Shown one piece after another: positions 32,957 through 46,015 of a DNA stretch of 64,000 bases. The notes beneath the pieces were generated by a model that saw only the letters and a list, made by a program, of their open reading frames with translations, had not been told where the DNA came from and did no database searches. Position numbers and translations under genes: made by a program. The DNA lies in the NCBI GenBank assembly GCA_016508695.1, contig VNKQ01000014.1, forward strand, positions 186,001-250,000. The letters run 5' to 3'. The stretch's first letter is position 1, and the number at the start of each line of letters is the position of its first letter. This DNA comes from Hyphodiscus hymeniophilus (taxonomy: Eukaryota > Ascomycota > Leotiomycetes > Helotiales > Hyphodiscaceae).

Positions 32957-34269
32957 TCTGTAAAATTATCAAACCGACCAGTTCGAGACGGTCAGACGGT
33001 CAGACGGTCGTGGTTCATTTTCGTCTGAGTTTTGGCAAGGAGCATCGCATGAGCGTGCAAATGTCTACTAAATAGACTTGATACTGTTAAACGGATTTAC
33101 CTAACAAGAGAGGCACGAAGCGTCATATTTGCAACATCCTCTTGTGAAGGCAAAGCAATCAGCATATAGTTTAAGAATCCGCCTTGGTCTGAAGACCCCC
33201 TACCTAAGCCAATGTCGATAGTAATCCCAGGGTCCGTCAGCGCACATGCGAGCTTGTTTCCTTCCTCCGAACCTTTGAAGCCGTCTCCCGGACAAGGTCT
33301 TCGATACAGCAGAAATCTATTTCGTCCTAGTCGGGATCAGTGCTGGGATGAGAACAGACAGTCGTGCCAGCAAGAAATCTACCTCGGAGAGACGCCTCGG
33401 GACGCTGATTATCCAGGTGTTCAGCTGAAGCTGGGCGGAGTTAGCGTCTGTAGGCTGTTCAACGGGGGGTGTTCGGTGCTAGGCAGCCTTCGGCAGACAC
33501 ATACCCTGACCGCGAAGTTACTCTCCCCAAAAGTGTTCCTCAAAAGATGCAACAATCTCGCTCGATCTACGTAACGGCCCTCCATGACCTGCTGTACTCG
33601 GTACGGGGACATTCTGCTGCCCAGAGTTGGTCACCCACAGTTGGGAATTTGATGAAAGATGATTGTTTTGTTATGGTGTCGACGCTGAAAAGGAAATATT
33701 GGATGCTGTGCATCTCACACGCCAAGTGGCGAGCTCGTTTTGACAGACGGAGTTTTTGTGTCGCGCCACGTAGCATACCGCTGTGGATGTGACGCTGCAT
33801 CTGATTTACAAACTTCAGATCCGATTGGACAACAAAGATGGCGAGTGGCAGATGCAGACACACACCTTGTAAGACTCTCGGGCGCAGTTCTTTTTGGCTT
33901 TCTTCCCTATCACCACTAGCGAGAGATACTGCCGATTAAGCCACTGCTATCCTCGGGGCACTAGAATACAAAGCCTGCAATGATCTTCCCGAGCCTGGTG
34001 CACCCGAAACCTCAGGCTTTCGAGGCTGTGTACTTCAAGAGAGAATATGCATTGTTAACTGTGCCGTCGTATTGCTCAGGGCGATATATTCTCTGCTACG
34101 AGTTAACTTGACGCGGGTAGACGAGGAATACTAAAGTCCACCTACAGGACTAGTAATGTGATCTGCTGCCGAAGTATCGCCGGACTGAAGCTTTTTTGTC
34201 AGCCTCCGTATCTTTTATCTCAGCGAATTGGGCTCAGGAAGCACCTCCCTTTACTCTTCAATCAACAGC
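32957..34269. other. Intergenic, kinase A to CorA-like gene
   Basis: About 1.3 kb. It includes a small direct repeat just after the kinase stop (ACGGTCAG units, 32988-33009). Open frames at 33212-33574 and 33469-33792 overlap in different frames without motifs. The last part carries the CorA-like gene promoter. Confidence 0.5.
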
Positions 34270-36215
34270 ATGGATGGCAACAGCATGGATGGCAGCATCT
34301 TGGAGACGGAAATGGGAGGAACTTTAGAATGGGGAAGTCCCTCGAAGCTTGGGGACGAAGCGGACTTTTCCACCACTTTTTGCGACGATCACCCCGAAAA
34401 TTCCAACTTGGAGGTTGTGAGATTGTGCGAAACACAGGATGTTCAAGATGGTGGAGAAAAGCTATCATCACCTTTTTGGGAAGAAGAGGTGTGTTGTGGA
34501 GGAGAGCTCAACCGACTAGCTGTACGTTATATTACTTGCACATCCTTCTGTTACACGTGAGCTCATTTGGCCTGAAGCTGTTATCCGATCCTTGCCAGAT
34601 CATCTATATTCGTCAGAAGAATTCATATTCAAAGCTCTATATCACACGAATTTTATTTGAGGAGCTTCTTCAGGCCTACTCCATCTTCCCTCGGATTTGG
34701 GATTTCATGCTGCCATTTAGCTTCAAGACCTACGAGTCTGATATCGGCCATGCCCCGTTTAAGTTTCGTAGGCTCGGACCACTTTCTCGATCTCACACGG
34801 CTTCCTTCGGTATATCAATCTTTGTTTATACCTGAGTAATTGCTAACTTGAAACAGAATGCGCCTATGGTTTTCGCTATGTCCGACGGAACGGGCGCTCT
34901 CATATGATGGTAGATAACTCGGACTACGATCCTTGGTCTGTAAGACAAACTGTAATCTACCAACAGTACAACAGCTTCATTAATAAGGTCACGTTTGTCG
35001 TCGTCAGCCCGTCGGACGAAGTGAGAGTAATTCTGGAAGACGAAGTCCTCCATTCGAGAGAGGATGGAAAGCGAATTGATCCCTTTCATCTTCATCTGAT
35101 ACTTATCGGAAATGTCCACGAAAGCTGGAGGCTCTACATCCGCAGTGTAGAGCGTGATTTGACGGAGCAGGTAACCCTGCCTTAATACTCTATTTGAAAC
35201 AAGTCCACTTATTTCAATAGTCAAATCGCGTAATCCTGGCTCAAGTTCAAAGTCAAACCGAGCGACTGTCACCACTGACCGATTTCGCTGTCAACTTCAT
35301 CGATCGGCAGAGATTGAAAGTGACAGAAGACAAAATTCTTGACTTGGTCATTATATTTGAGTCGCTTCATAACACCATCTCCAAACTACATCTTCAGTGT
35401 CGAAACCACTGCACGGGCAGCAGTTGTGTGGACTGCACTTGCGCTGCTATACTTGACGAGTTCGAGGACCAGATGCAGGACGTGCAACTTAATTTGAAGA
35501 AGGTGGATGTGCTCTACAAGAGGGCCCAAAGTACAGCCAAATTGGTCAGCGTTAAGCGGCCAGCAGAAATCATCACTTGTTGACCTCAGCTACAGCTTTC
35601 GGATCTACTTGAATACGAGAACGCTCATATTGGTCATCTTAATGAGAGATCACTAAATGGGCTAGTGAAAGAAACCAAAGACGAGAATGCTAAGATGATG
35701 ATTTTAACAGTAGGCTCATGCGGACCTAAGTGGAATGCAGGCTCACAATACTATAGGAAAGAAGCTCTCAAGATGCAGCGGCAGTCAAAATTCTGACAGT
35801 CATCACGCTCATCTATCTTCCAATGACGGTCGTCGCGGTTCGCGGATCCTATCATTCCTCGAAATACCGAAGCTAATTGTCTTAGAGCATTTTCTCAAGT
35901 CAACTCATACGAGTCAATGAGAATGGGCAAGTCTCAGTAGTATCAGGGGCATGGTGGTTTGGAATTGTTACGGTGCCTCTTACGCTCGCAACCTTTGTAG
36001 CATGGAGGTGCTGGCTGTCACATACGATGAGGAAGCACAAGCGTACGACAGCGGCTGATAAGGATCCTACCCCTCCCGAAAAGAAGGAAATTGGTAATGA
36101 CAGGCGATCTTATTTATCTCTGATAGAATCGCCTGTCCGCTCAGTCAGTAGACTTATTTTTAATGGCCGACACAAGGGCCGAGGGCGGATCACCGACGCC
36201 AGCCATGGAGCCTGA
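34270..36215 (+). CDS. CorA-like two-helix membrane protein
   Basis: Seven exons by frame logic: 34270-34521, 34599-34809, 34857-35170, 35221-35544, 35590-35709, 35757-35837, 35886-36215; 543 residues. The architecture matches the large fungal group of CorA-like proteins: a soluble N-terminal part (IYIRQKNSYSKLYITRILFE; ECAYGFRYVRRNG; DPWSVRQTVIYQQY), a helical stalk, and two C-terminal membrane helices (AVKILTVITLIYLPMTVVAS near residues 414-436 and GAWWFGIVTVPLTLATFVAW near 455-474). The usual YGMN loop of true Mg2+ channels is missing; the loop reads SIFSSQLIRVNENG, so magnesium transport should not be assumed. A basic cytoplasmic tail follows. A Cys-rich patch CRNHCTGSSCVDCTC occurs near residue 330 in the stalk. 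Each of the six introns removes a stop or frame change, and each join restores family-like sequence. It lies between two paralogous kinases on the same strand. Confidence 0.85.
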
Positions 36216-37005
36216 TGGCTGCAATGAAAATGGTTTCGACGAGTAGAGTTGGGGCGAGGTTGGATGGCAGTGTTGGAATCGCGGCCACCACGTTGCATGG
36301 TGGCAAAATGTAAGTAATCTGTTTCGAGTCGGGCGTCAATGGGGAGATGGTTATTGGTAGGACTCGCTTAATGGACGCCCTCCTCCTAAGCCGTGATCGA
36401 CGGGCTCATAGAGTGTCCAATGCATCCCGCGAAGCGTGTGACAGCCACTAACCAGATCCTCGTCAATACTGGCTACGTTATTCGGTAGGCTCGATGCCTC
36501 GTCGGTAGCCTCGTTCTTGCGGCTCTGCCACTCCTCAGTTCCTTACACGGGGTGATCGATCATCTCCATTTCCACCATCTTCTGAGGCAATCAATACACG
36601 CAACAAAAGCGGCGCCTTAAGGAACTGCTATCTCCTACGGTTGGAATCAGTACCAAATTATTCGATAAACTCATCACCTCTTTCTCTCTTAAGGTTCCTG
36701 TCATCCTCTTGCCGTGAGTTTGACCTCACTGGATCTTAGCTTTTCCGCAGTCTATATTATCCTGCAGAAATCGACGGATTGCCTCTCTTCTCACGGATTC
36801 AACCTTCGTATGTCCATCTGTCTCCGCTCTAGCCTTATCGAACTTGTGTAAATCCTCGGAAACCACCTGGCCAACGGGCCAAGCCTCTTTCAGGGGAAGA
36901 AGTTGGATTCCCAAGGCTTACTACCCCTTGGCATCTTCCTCAGGTGAAGAAAATCGCAGCAAATAACTTACGCTATTTCGGTTTTGTGTCCTGCTAGAAC
37001 ACGTT
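36216..37005. other. Intergenic, CorA-like gene to kinase B
   Basis: About 790 bp, the kinase B upstream region with pyrimidine-rich segments near 36530-36600 and 36670-36720. No supported gene or repeat. Confidence 0.5.
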
Positions 37006-38793
37006 ATGTCTAGTCCTGTATACCCGCCTCAAGCTCTTTTCGAGAGGCTGCAGGATGTGCAGGTTGAATGGCCTAAAGGTAATAATGGTTGGATTATCCC
37101 AATCAACCACTTGGAGGAGCTCGTTATCCCCAGCAATGTGAGAGGAGAACTTGTGAGACTGTCGTCCTTACCTAGCGCGCGCGAAGACAGATTGGCAAAA
37201 GTCCCTTCACCCACTATGAACGATAGCGATCTCAACCACTATGCCGAAAAGATTTGCCAGAACAGAAAACGCCTCTTTGCTCTGATGATTTGTGGCTGGG
37301 GAGAGAGAAAGAAATGTTGCAAGGTCATCCGGGACCTGGTGGACGAAGGAATCACAGACTCTGACTTGCCTTTTGATCGTGTTCACGTCGATGGATCAGA
37401 TCCAAACCGTCGATCTCGCCGGTTTTACAAGCTTTGCAAACAGGACCACAATCCGCCAAATGGGAGATCAAGCCACACCTGCAGACAGCAATGTGCAGTT
37501 CAGGCACTGTGGGACTGGCCGCAGAACGAGATAGATAACTTCGAAATGAATCAATGGATGGTTCTCTCACCAACATTTCAAAGGACAGCCGACGAGCCTC
37601 CACATTTTGAGCTGGACCACAGAATTCGTTTGCCCTTCAGGGAAGACCACGAATTCGACGAGCATCTTGGTCCCCCTGGCGGGTACAGTGATGTTTGGCG
37701 GGTCCGCGTATGCGAAGGTCACCAGAAGCTTTACAGATCATCCAATCTTGGGGTAAGCGAAAAGCGATTTTCTAGGTTTTTACATTAGACTGATGCAAAG
37801 CAGGAAAGGGAACCACTTTTGGCCATCAAACGACTATTTTCAAGAAATCTGGATGATTTTGAAAACGAGGCCAAGATGCTTCGAGCACTTACCAAAACAA
37901 AACACAAGTATCTCGTGGAGTTACTTGCGACTTATAAATACAAAGGGAGGTTCCACCTCGTGTTCCCTTTTGCCAAAGCAAACCTGCGCAGTTTATGGCA
38001 AACGTCAAATCCACGCCCAAAGCTGGACGAGGAAACCTGTCGCTGGGTTCTCGATCAGATGACGGGTCTTGCAGCCGGCCTCAATGCAATCCATACTTAT
38101 GAGACGAACATGGCGTACGACGGAGCTCTGGGAAACCCAGGCTTTACAAGGTTCAGGCGCTCTGCTAGGATGAATCTCAACGTTGCCAGTGAAGAAGCAC
38201 AGTATGGCCGCCATGGTGATCTCAAGCCGGAGAATATCCTATGGTCAAATGAGTTACAAGACGCCGGCCCTGCTGGTATCCTACAGATCACCGACTTCGG
38301 CCTGGGTCGCTTCCATCGTCTCGAGTCAAGGTCTAAAGACGACCCCAAGACTGTTGCCGGTTCCGCAACCTATGTTCCTCCGGAAATATCACTCGAGCAA
38401 CTCGTATCCCGAGCATATGATATCTGGAGTTTGGGTTGCATCTTTCTGGAGTTTGCCACTTGGTTACTAGAAGGCGCAGCTGGCCTAGAAAAGTTCACCT
38501 CTATGCGTATGGAGAAGACGCTTGATAACGAAATCGAAGACGATACATTTTACTCCTTACTCACAGGAGAGAAAGCGGTAATTCGTCCCGGGGTCCTGAA
38601 ATGGATCAAACGACTGCATGCTAACCCACGTTGCCCTGATATGGTGCATGAACTCCTGGACGTCACAGAAAATGATCTACTAGTTGTAAACTCTCATCGT
38701 CGAATCAAGGCCAGCGACTTATATTTAAGACTGAAGCGCATGATTGAAAAGGCCCAAGATTCCAAGGAGTATCTCGTGGCACAGAAGAGATAG
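37006..38793 (+). CDS. Serine/threonine-kinase-like protein B (non-RD), paralogue of gene at 30.6 kb
   Basis: Exons 37006-37752 and 37804-38793; 578 residues. The N-terminal 215 residues align by eye with kinase A (VEWPKGNNGWIIPINHLEEL; ITDSDLPFDRVHV) but lack its Ser-rich extension. Kinase motifs: degenerate Gly loop GPPGGYSDVWRVRV near 223, LAIKRL Lys near 257, YGRHGDLKPENILW near 382 (HGD, not HRD), ITDFGLGRF near 412, GSATYVPPEI near 435, DIWSLGCIFLEF. Catalytic residues are kept, so activity is plausible. The intron lies at the same point relative to the Gly loop and VAIK Lys as in kinase A, which supports common origin by duplication. The pre-kinase domain has a Cys/His-rich piece (FYKLCKQDHNPPN and SHTCRQQCAVQALW) with a weaker counterpart in A. 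No signal peptide or membrane helix, so any membrane link would be through the CorA-like neighbour (inference). Confidence 0.88.
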
Positions 38794-41700
38794 GGTCAAT
38801 CGCGTAAATTGTGACTGAAAGGGAAAATTGTTTCGAATGATTGAGGTGTACGCCACTGCAAGTGCAACAAGCAATCGGCAGATGTGCTTTATATTGTATG
38901 GTATTATGGACCGCCCAGGCAATCTCTGACGCAATATTATGTATGATCAGGGGCACGACGAGAATCACTGCGTTAGCGAGTTTTGGCTGCTTTTGGAACT
39001 GCGTGTTTTGCCTACTAGCTGTAATTTTCATATGTCGGAACCATCGTCAAAAACCTTTCGAACCCAAAGTCAATGCAGTGCTACGTTCCGCATATAACAG
39101 TGATCGACATGATGCTGGCCCCGAGGGTGGAGCACTGCGAATCGAAACCACGCAGAGCAATCAAGAGCTTGAGACACATCAGCTCTCGATGCTTTCCATG
39201 AAGTCATGGGAACAATGTTCCAGCAAACAAGTTGACGTTTTTGTAACTTCGACGTGCCCGGACTGTCGCTTTTCCTGTGCAGCTCCCCATGAGGTGGCAT
39301 CATGAGCGATTGCCTCGCCACCCCTTAATTTTTGCCCAATAGCATAGCTCCATGGCTGATAACCACTGCGCCTCACTTAAAGGGCCCGAATCTGTCAGAA
39401 AGAGGAGCCGAAGCTGCGGTGGCTCTCGAGGGCAGTTCTTGGTGGCCTTTTTGACTTTCTGTGGCCTCCTACTCACAACTTAGCGTCTTTACTATTTCTG
39501 CATGAATTACAGCCCTGTCAGCACGATTGCCCTAGTGGACAAGGCTTGACACCCTCCCAACGCTGCGGCTCTTACCAACTGTGACTGATCACCACTTGAC
39601 GTTAGCTGTATGGTTATAACTCATACACCGAGTACGAAAGACCTGATGTAAACGTCCCTCGCAACTTCCCTTCAGCCTCGGAGCGAGCCCGAGATCTTGT
39701 GTTTTGATCGTCACCTTATGTATTAAATATATAATCGTGATACTCCCTCCTCAATTGTTGAGCAGTCCCTCATACCTTCTCAGCTTTCTCAAGTCGCCTC
39801 AGACCCTTGTCTTCCAACCTTTACATCACTCATCAATTCTTGAGCGGTCCCTCATACGTTCTTAGCTTCTCTCAAGTCACCTCAGACCGTTCTCTCGGCA
39901 CCTTTACACCACCAGATAATGGACTATGCCGACTCTCAATGGTTATCGTATCTCATGCCAACACCATACATCAGTCGAAGACGACTCCTTCAGAAACTTC
40001 AGATGAAGTTTGGTGCCGATAACTTTAAGGTCCAGGTATTTCGACACTGTGACGTTCTGCCATGATAGTCACTAACTCTTCAGCTTCGGTTGAACCGATG
40101 GACTGTCTTTTGCCACCGAGAGCTCAGTAACGTAATTCTTGTCACTTCAGAATTTATGTAGGACAAGTGCTTACAACCGCACAGGAGGAAATCAAAGATC
40201 TCTGCCGCCCATAAAAGTTATTTTGAAATCTCAGTCATTATTGCGACAATTTACACCTACTTCGAGCCCGAGGGCTAGTAATTGAGATTGCTCCTGTGAA
40301 AACCGAGAAGAGAGTCAAGGAAGATTAATAAACGTTTGGCATCTTCTCATTTCTGTCATGGTGTTCACCGACGTGGCCTATCAATTGTGATTTCCAGATT
40401 AGAGTCTAGCAAGCCTCTAGGTCTAGCGATTTTCGGGCGCTTAGGTATGAACTCAATCAAGCTTTTCCGTATTTCGAAGTTGGAAGAGAAAAGTCTCTCG
40501 CTGGGTTGGTGTGCTGTCTCTGGTGTGCCAAAAACCCACAATGTCGACCTCAGTCTGGGTCGAAAGGGCTCAGTGCTCAAAAACTACAGTCTCAATTCAT
40601 CTCTCAATCTCTCAAAATCTTGTTTGCAAAATTTTCTATTGCGCACTTGGTTGATCCTCTCTAGTTGGAGGCTATGAGCGAGCCTTATGCCATCTTGTCA
40701 CTATGGTCAAAAACCTGGATCGAATGAGTCGAATGACACCGACTTGAGCTGAACTTAGTGTTTGACGCCCGTTGTGACAGCTGGGCGATGGGCCCAGTAG
40801 ATTGCTCGAATTTGATAGGTTAAGTCGAAATAATGATCAGACGCCGTGGAGGTACTCAGCTGTATTCGTTGCTCGCAAGGCATTTTTCTGCCCGCAAAAG
40901 GCACGAAGCTACGGTAAGGCTTTGTTCTTTTCATACTTTTTGCCGGGCCATACTAATTTACATATCTGTACAAAAAGTTCTGCTTATGGCTTTATTAGTC
41001 GATTATAATCCATCTTAGAACTACTGGAATGAGCAAACGATGGACTCCTTTTCTTTCCTGACTTTCTGGATTATGTATGAGGGTGGCATGTTCTGGACTG
41101 GCCTTTTGCATTCAGATTTATATTACAACCTATTGTGATCTGAAGATTATCACGTTTATTATCTGATATTGGAAGTTACGATTCAAGTGGAAGTATTGCA
41201 TCAGGAATAGCACTGAGTAATTTAGTTGAATTAATAGAATAGTAGTATAGTGGGAAGAACTTGAGTTAAGCTCAAGGTTCTTCGCCGGTCACGATCATGT
41301 GACGCGCTAAGCCCGATTAGGGAGGTCTATGCGGGTAGAAGGAATCCCATATTCCAATATCTGATCAACCGAAAAGTTATTTCAATATACTTGATTATCA
41401 CCACCTATGCGTTAGTCATAGAACGCCACGTGTAGGGCCATTTTATAGAAAGATCGAAATCTCACAGCCTTCGGTTCTAGTTGCTTCTCTCCTGTCACGG
41501 GCCGAGGGATTAGCGACGGTGTTAGACTCTTTAATGTCTTGTAACTTGGACAATCAACCTCATGAACATTAACTTGTCGTCCGTCAACAACCCCTTCAAC
41601 GCTTCGAAAGCACTCTGAGTAACCTCCAGGGACGGGAGTCGCACGCATGTCTTCTGTCGATAACGCAGTCAGTAAGATCGAAAGGTTACGTCACCTCAAT

Positions 41701-42839
41701 AGAGAAATTAGATACAAAAACCATTACAGCCCCATAAAACAATTGTGATTCCAGTCTGATCTCCTTGCCCCTTGACAATTTGGGATGTTGGCTGATTTGA
41801 AAAGAGATGGGGAAACAGCTTCACAAGCTTCTTTGAAAGTAGTGAATAAAGTCAATAGGTTCACGGAGAAAGCAAGGGTGTGAGAAAATATCGATTGATA
41901 AGTTATGCCGGAGAATTTATATAAATTTGAGCCACCAGTAGCGCATATTCCTCGACGTCGCCGAGCTCGAGTTGTAACGAGAGATGAGACATGAAATATG
42001 ACCCGTAGCAACCAAGAACAAATTATCGAACCGAGCGAGGGGCTGGTGCTGTGAGTGTGTGTTGAGCTCATTTGGCGTTAAGATGATTGAACTTCTATGG
42101 TCGGAACTTGGAAGCTGTTTCCTTGGTCAGTTACAGTTTTTTTTTTGCACAAGTGACGAGCACTTACAGCACTTATGCAGCTTAATCTCCGAACTTATCT
42201 GGATACGATGAGGCGATTCGCCAGCGCTCTCCACCTCCGCCTTCGTCTCCTTGGTCCAACCAGATACCATCGATTCTGTCCTCCCCGTGCTTCTTTACTT
42301 AGTGTTTCCCATGGGAAAACACATCTTCCTCGAATGAAGTCCCCCAAATCGTCCTTCCTATTCACAATTCCCAAATATCACTTAACCATCTCTACTCCCA
42401 GAAACCCTTTCCTCAATGACGACCTCTTGCTTCATCACGATACCACCCACACCTCTCTAATTCATTATCGTGTTTCATTCTCTGGACTCCGGCTGGTGTC
42501 CGGTCTTTTCGATCAAACAAGTCATTCGGTCCATTTTTGGAATCAGGATACTCGACCACCCATCCTGTGGAGATAGTCTTCCAAAAAGTCTTCAAGCAAA
42601 GAAACATAATGGGATTTTTTGCCGTACACACGAATAAAGAGGGAGAAAAATTATATTGAACAAATACAAAGAACCGAAAAACTCAGCAACTGCATGGTGA
42701 TTTATACTTCATCATTTCGTAATCGACGTGCCTCTAATATCATGTGATCTCCGTGGCTTGAGCGAGTTTTCTCCGACGAGCCCGCTACACTCGGGTACCG
42801 AGGGCATCCTCAATCGTTCAAACTTCCCGATCTCGGATC
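38794..42839. other. Gene-poor region between kinase B and hAT element
   Basis: About 4 kb without a supported gene. A 154-codon plus frame at 38841-39305 has two hydrophobic stretches but no family resemblance. The frames at 40336-40677 and 42175-42576 are motif-free. It contains the 82-bp tandem duplication at 39751-39915. Sequence becomes progressively A+T-rich towards the transposon. Confidence 0.5.
39751..39915. repeat. Imperfect 82-bp tandem duplication
   Basis: Two adjacent copies, 39751-39832 and 39833-39915. Both begin TCAATT(G/C)TTGAGC(A/G)G, share TCCCTCATAC, CTCAAGTC(G/A)CCTCAGACC and end CCTTTACA. Differences are scattered substitutions plus small indels, so the duplication is not recent. 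Confidence 0.85.
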
Positions 42840-42847
42840 ATGACCTC
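42840..42847. repeat. Left 8-bp target-site duplication, ATGACCTC
   Basis: An exact match to 46016-46023 on the far side of the transposon. The neighbouring bases differ, so the duplication is exactly eight bases. Confidence 0.88.
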
Positions 42848-45800
42848 TAGAGAATTCAGTAAGTAAGTAAGTCAGTAATTAGCGAACTATAAATTGTCAA
42901 CTTACTTACTAATTAAATATCGATCAACTAATGACTTATAGAGGTTTTTTGATTAGTATTAATTAGTAAAGGGCCGTAATACTACAAAATCGATAGGTAC
43001 TTGCCTAGTATTTAAAATAGGCTCAAATATACTTAAATAGACTATATATTAATGCTTTTAAGACATCTATATATTTCCGGGCCTATATTTACTATTAAAA
43101 CCCCCTTAAAACACACTTATTTTAGCTTATTTTAATATTTCCCGTATATCCGATTCTTATACCTTGTTATCGCTTTACAAATCTAACTTTACTACGTTAT
43201 TATAAGTTATTATTTTAATCGCACCGCGTCGATTCTAGTTCTTTAGTATCTACTATTGCGTAAGAGTCTTCCCTAATAGCTTTCTATTGTCTAGTATTAT
43301 TATCTTTGCGTAAAAAGAGAATATTCTCTTATACTTAGAACTTATAATAAGAATAGTTAATAAATCGAGTATTATTACTATTAACTCTAGTTACTAGTCT
43401 CTTTTCCCTTCTTAGTATCGTAAAGGTATTATATCGATATAGGGTTTAGTTAAGTATTCTATAAGCTAGTCTCGTCGCGTAAAAGTTCGATTTCGATATA
43501 AAGAAGCTAAGGGAACTATTAAATCGAGTAACTCTTCGAGGTAACCCTTTTGTATAGGTTTAGGAGTTTGTAATTGCGCTCGAATTCCCGCTATTAATAA
43601 GCCTTTATATAATTCCTTCTATTACTTCTTTAGCTTTGTTTTTACGTCTCGTACGAATTATACCGCTATACTTATCTAATAAGTATTAAAATATTATTAT
43701 TTTTAACGTAGGTAAAGAATTGTTACTATAACTTAAGCTATTAACGCATTAGTCTTCTAATAGAATTCTTAAGTCTTCGTCTAAGCAAGAGTTATTAATA
43801 ACTAAATATAAGGGAAATTAGAAAACTTATAATTGTTAAAACGCTTTTGTAATTACTTAAAATAAGAAAGAATTGCGTTAAAGACAAAAAGAATCTCTTA
43901 GAGAGTATTATAACTTGGCTTGCCGTTTCTTTCTTATAAGTTAGTATTTCCTTCGAGCGATTTAGTAAGAAGGAATAGAATTTACAAGTAGTCTTAAATT
44001 AGCTCTAGGTTATCCTAATCGTCGTTTATTAGGTTATTATTTATAAAGGTTTTAATATCGTATTTTTCGCGCGAAATAAAGAGGTTTATAATATACTTAT
44101 TAAGTATAAGTCGCAATTCGAAGGCACGTTATATTATTAAGTATAAGGAGTTCTATTATATACCGCCGTCTAAGAGGAGCTTTTATCTCTTCCTTTTTAC
44201 TACTCTAGTATTTAACTTTATTTAAAGTAAATTAAATAAATCGATATACTTTCTACTTATTATAATATGCGCAATAAGGTTATATAGCTTTCCTAAGGTA
44301 CCTCTTTCGCGCTAAAGCCTTTATTATTAACCTATACTTGCCTTATTATAATTAGTTTTAAAGCTTTTTAAATCTTATCCAAATAAGTATTATTTTGCGA
44401 TAAGGTTAATAATATAGCCTATATATTATAAACGTCGTTTTATCGGGTTAAATCCCAGCTTCTTTAAGAGTTTAAAAAGAGTAGTATTATTATTAGAGGT
44501 ATTATTAAAAACAAAGAAGCTTAAATTCTAAAGTATAATTTCGTATTATTCGAGTACTAAGAGAATTACTATAGCCTAGTCTAGTTTGGATTAGTATAAG
44601 TATTAATTTATAATAATAAATTACATACTAATTCCCTTTTTCTTATGCCTAGGCGTTTCTAGTATTTTAATAAGCTAGTTAACGTTTATTTCTTTAGAAT
44701 TTACAAAATGCGTAATAATACTAACTAATAAGATTTTTTTATACTTTAAACTCTAGCCGTCAAAAGAAATTAAGATCTTTAATCGTGCTTCTTTAATTTC
44801 TTAAATAATTGTTAGTTTAAAGTATATATAAAAGTCTTCGATCTAAGTAGTTATTATCGACCCTAATTTAGGTAAAACCTTCGCCAATTATATATTCGCG
44901 ATTTTAAAAGTGCGTTATAATCGTACTAAAGTTGTCTTTCGAAGTTTAATATCGTTTATTATTACTTATTTAAGGAATTAATTATAAAACTCTTAATATC
45001 AAAATAAAACGAAGTACTCGTAACTTCTACTTGTAAAGCTAGAAGCCTATAATAATCTCTTATTCTTTTGTCTCTAAATATTACTACTTTCGTTAAGTTT
45101 ATATATTTATTTTACGTAGTTCTTTGCGTTTTCGAGAGTATTAGTATTAAAGATATAAGGAATAGTTCGAGAGAAGAAAGGGTTATAATAACCTAGAATT
45201 TTATTAATTCTATAACTAATATTTTAATAATATTTCAAGAGGCTCTTATAGTGTTTATAGACCCAATTTAATTATATAGTTTATTTAGAGTTATTATCGA
45301 TTATATAGCCTAAGTACTAGACCTAAGTAATTCTTAGTCGCTTAGATAGTATAGTTACTATATATTAAGAAGGCAAATTAGTAATAATAACAAGACGATC
45401 GTTATATAAAGGCTTTCCTTAACGATATAGGGAATAGGTTAATTATAAGTTATCTCTTAAAGGTATATCTAGGTTATAATTATTATTATACGTTAGAGTT
45501 AGATAAGGGCATTTATCTTTTACGATTACTAAAACCCGAGTAAGAATACTATATATTATTCGAGTAAAGGCATTAGTTGAAAAAGTATCTAAAGCTTTAG
45601 TAAAGGTTTATAAAGATATATTAATAGTTTCCCGAGGGCTAGAGTATTAAGAAGACATATTATTATTATTATTAAGCTATTAATCAAAGTCTTAGTTATT
45701 AAGACTAGTAAAAACATATAATTTAAGAAGAAATAATACTTTAAGTTTAAGGCTATAAGTTACGAGCTAAGGAATTATTAGCTAATTATATAATTTTACT

Positions 45801-46015
45801 GGCTAATACCGCTTGAAATCAATTGCTTTTGCTACGATTCTCCCCCCAAAACAAACCCCTATATAACCGAATTTTAAATATTTGACTAATTAGTACTTAC
45901 TAATTAAACCTTTAACTGACTTATTGGCTTATTAGAAATTTAATAACTCGCTGACTTATAAGTTAAAACCAAATCCCGAACTTACTGTTAGTCTACTTAC
46001 TTATTGGATTCTCTA
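42848..46015. mobile_element. Decayed hAT-like DNA transposon, RIP-type A+T saturation
   Basis: 3,168 bp. Terminal inverted repeats of about 22 bp: the left end and the reverse complement of the right end both read TAGAGAATYCARTAAGTAAG, differing only at two transitions. It is flanked by the exact 8-bp duplication ATGACCTC. An 8-bp duplication plus TAGAG-type ends is diagnostic of the hAT superfamily. Subterminal CTTACT/TTAGTAAGT repeats occur at both ends. The interior is overwhelmingly A+T with TA abundant, CA and TG scarce but CG retained, the pattern of repeat-induced point mutation (CpA to TpA). No open frame of 60 codons exists on either strand from 42632 to 46523, so no transposase is made. 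I could not identify transposase motifs or its direction. The length fits a full-size autonomous element rather than a MITE. Confidence 0.85.

Noticed and set aside
32988..33009. CRISPR-like short direct repeats (ACGGTCAG)
   Set aside because: Repeats are adjacent with no spacers, and the genome is eukaryotic.
38841..39305. 154-codon frame with two hydrophobic stretches after kinase B
   Set aside because: It starts only 47 bp after the kinase stop, has no family resemblance, and the hydrophobic runs are irregular. Kept in mind as a possible fourth module member but not supported.
42848..46015. Centromere or other non-transposon A+T-rich chromosomal element
   Set aside because: Exact terminal inverted repeats plus an exact 8-bp duplication define a transposon; 3.2 kb is also too short for a filamentous-fungus centromere.
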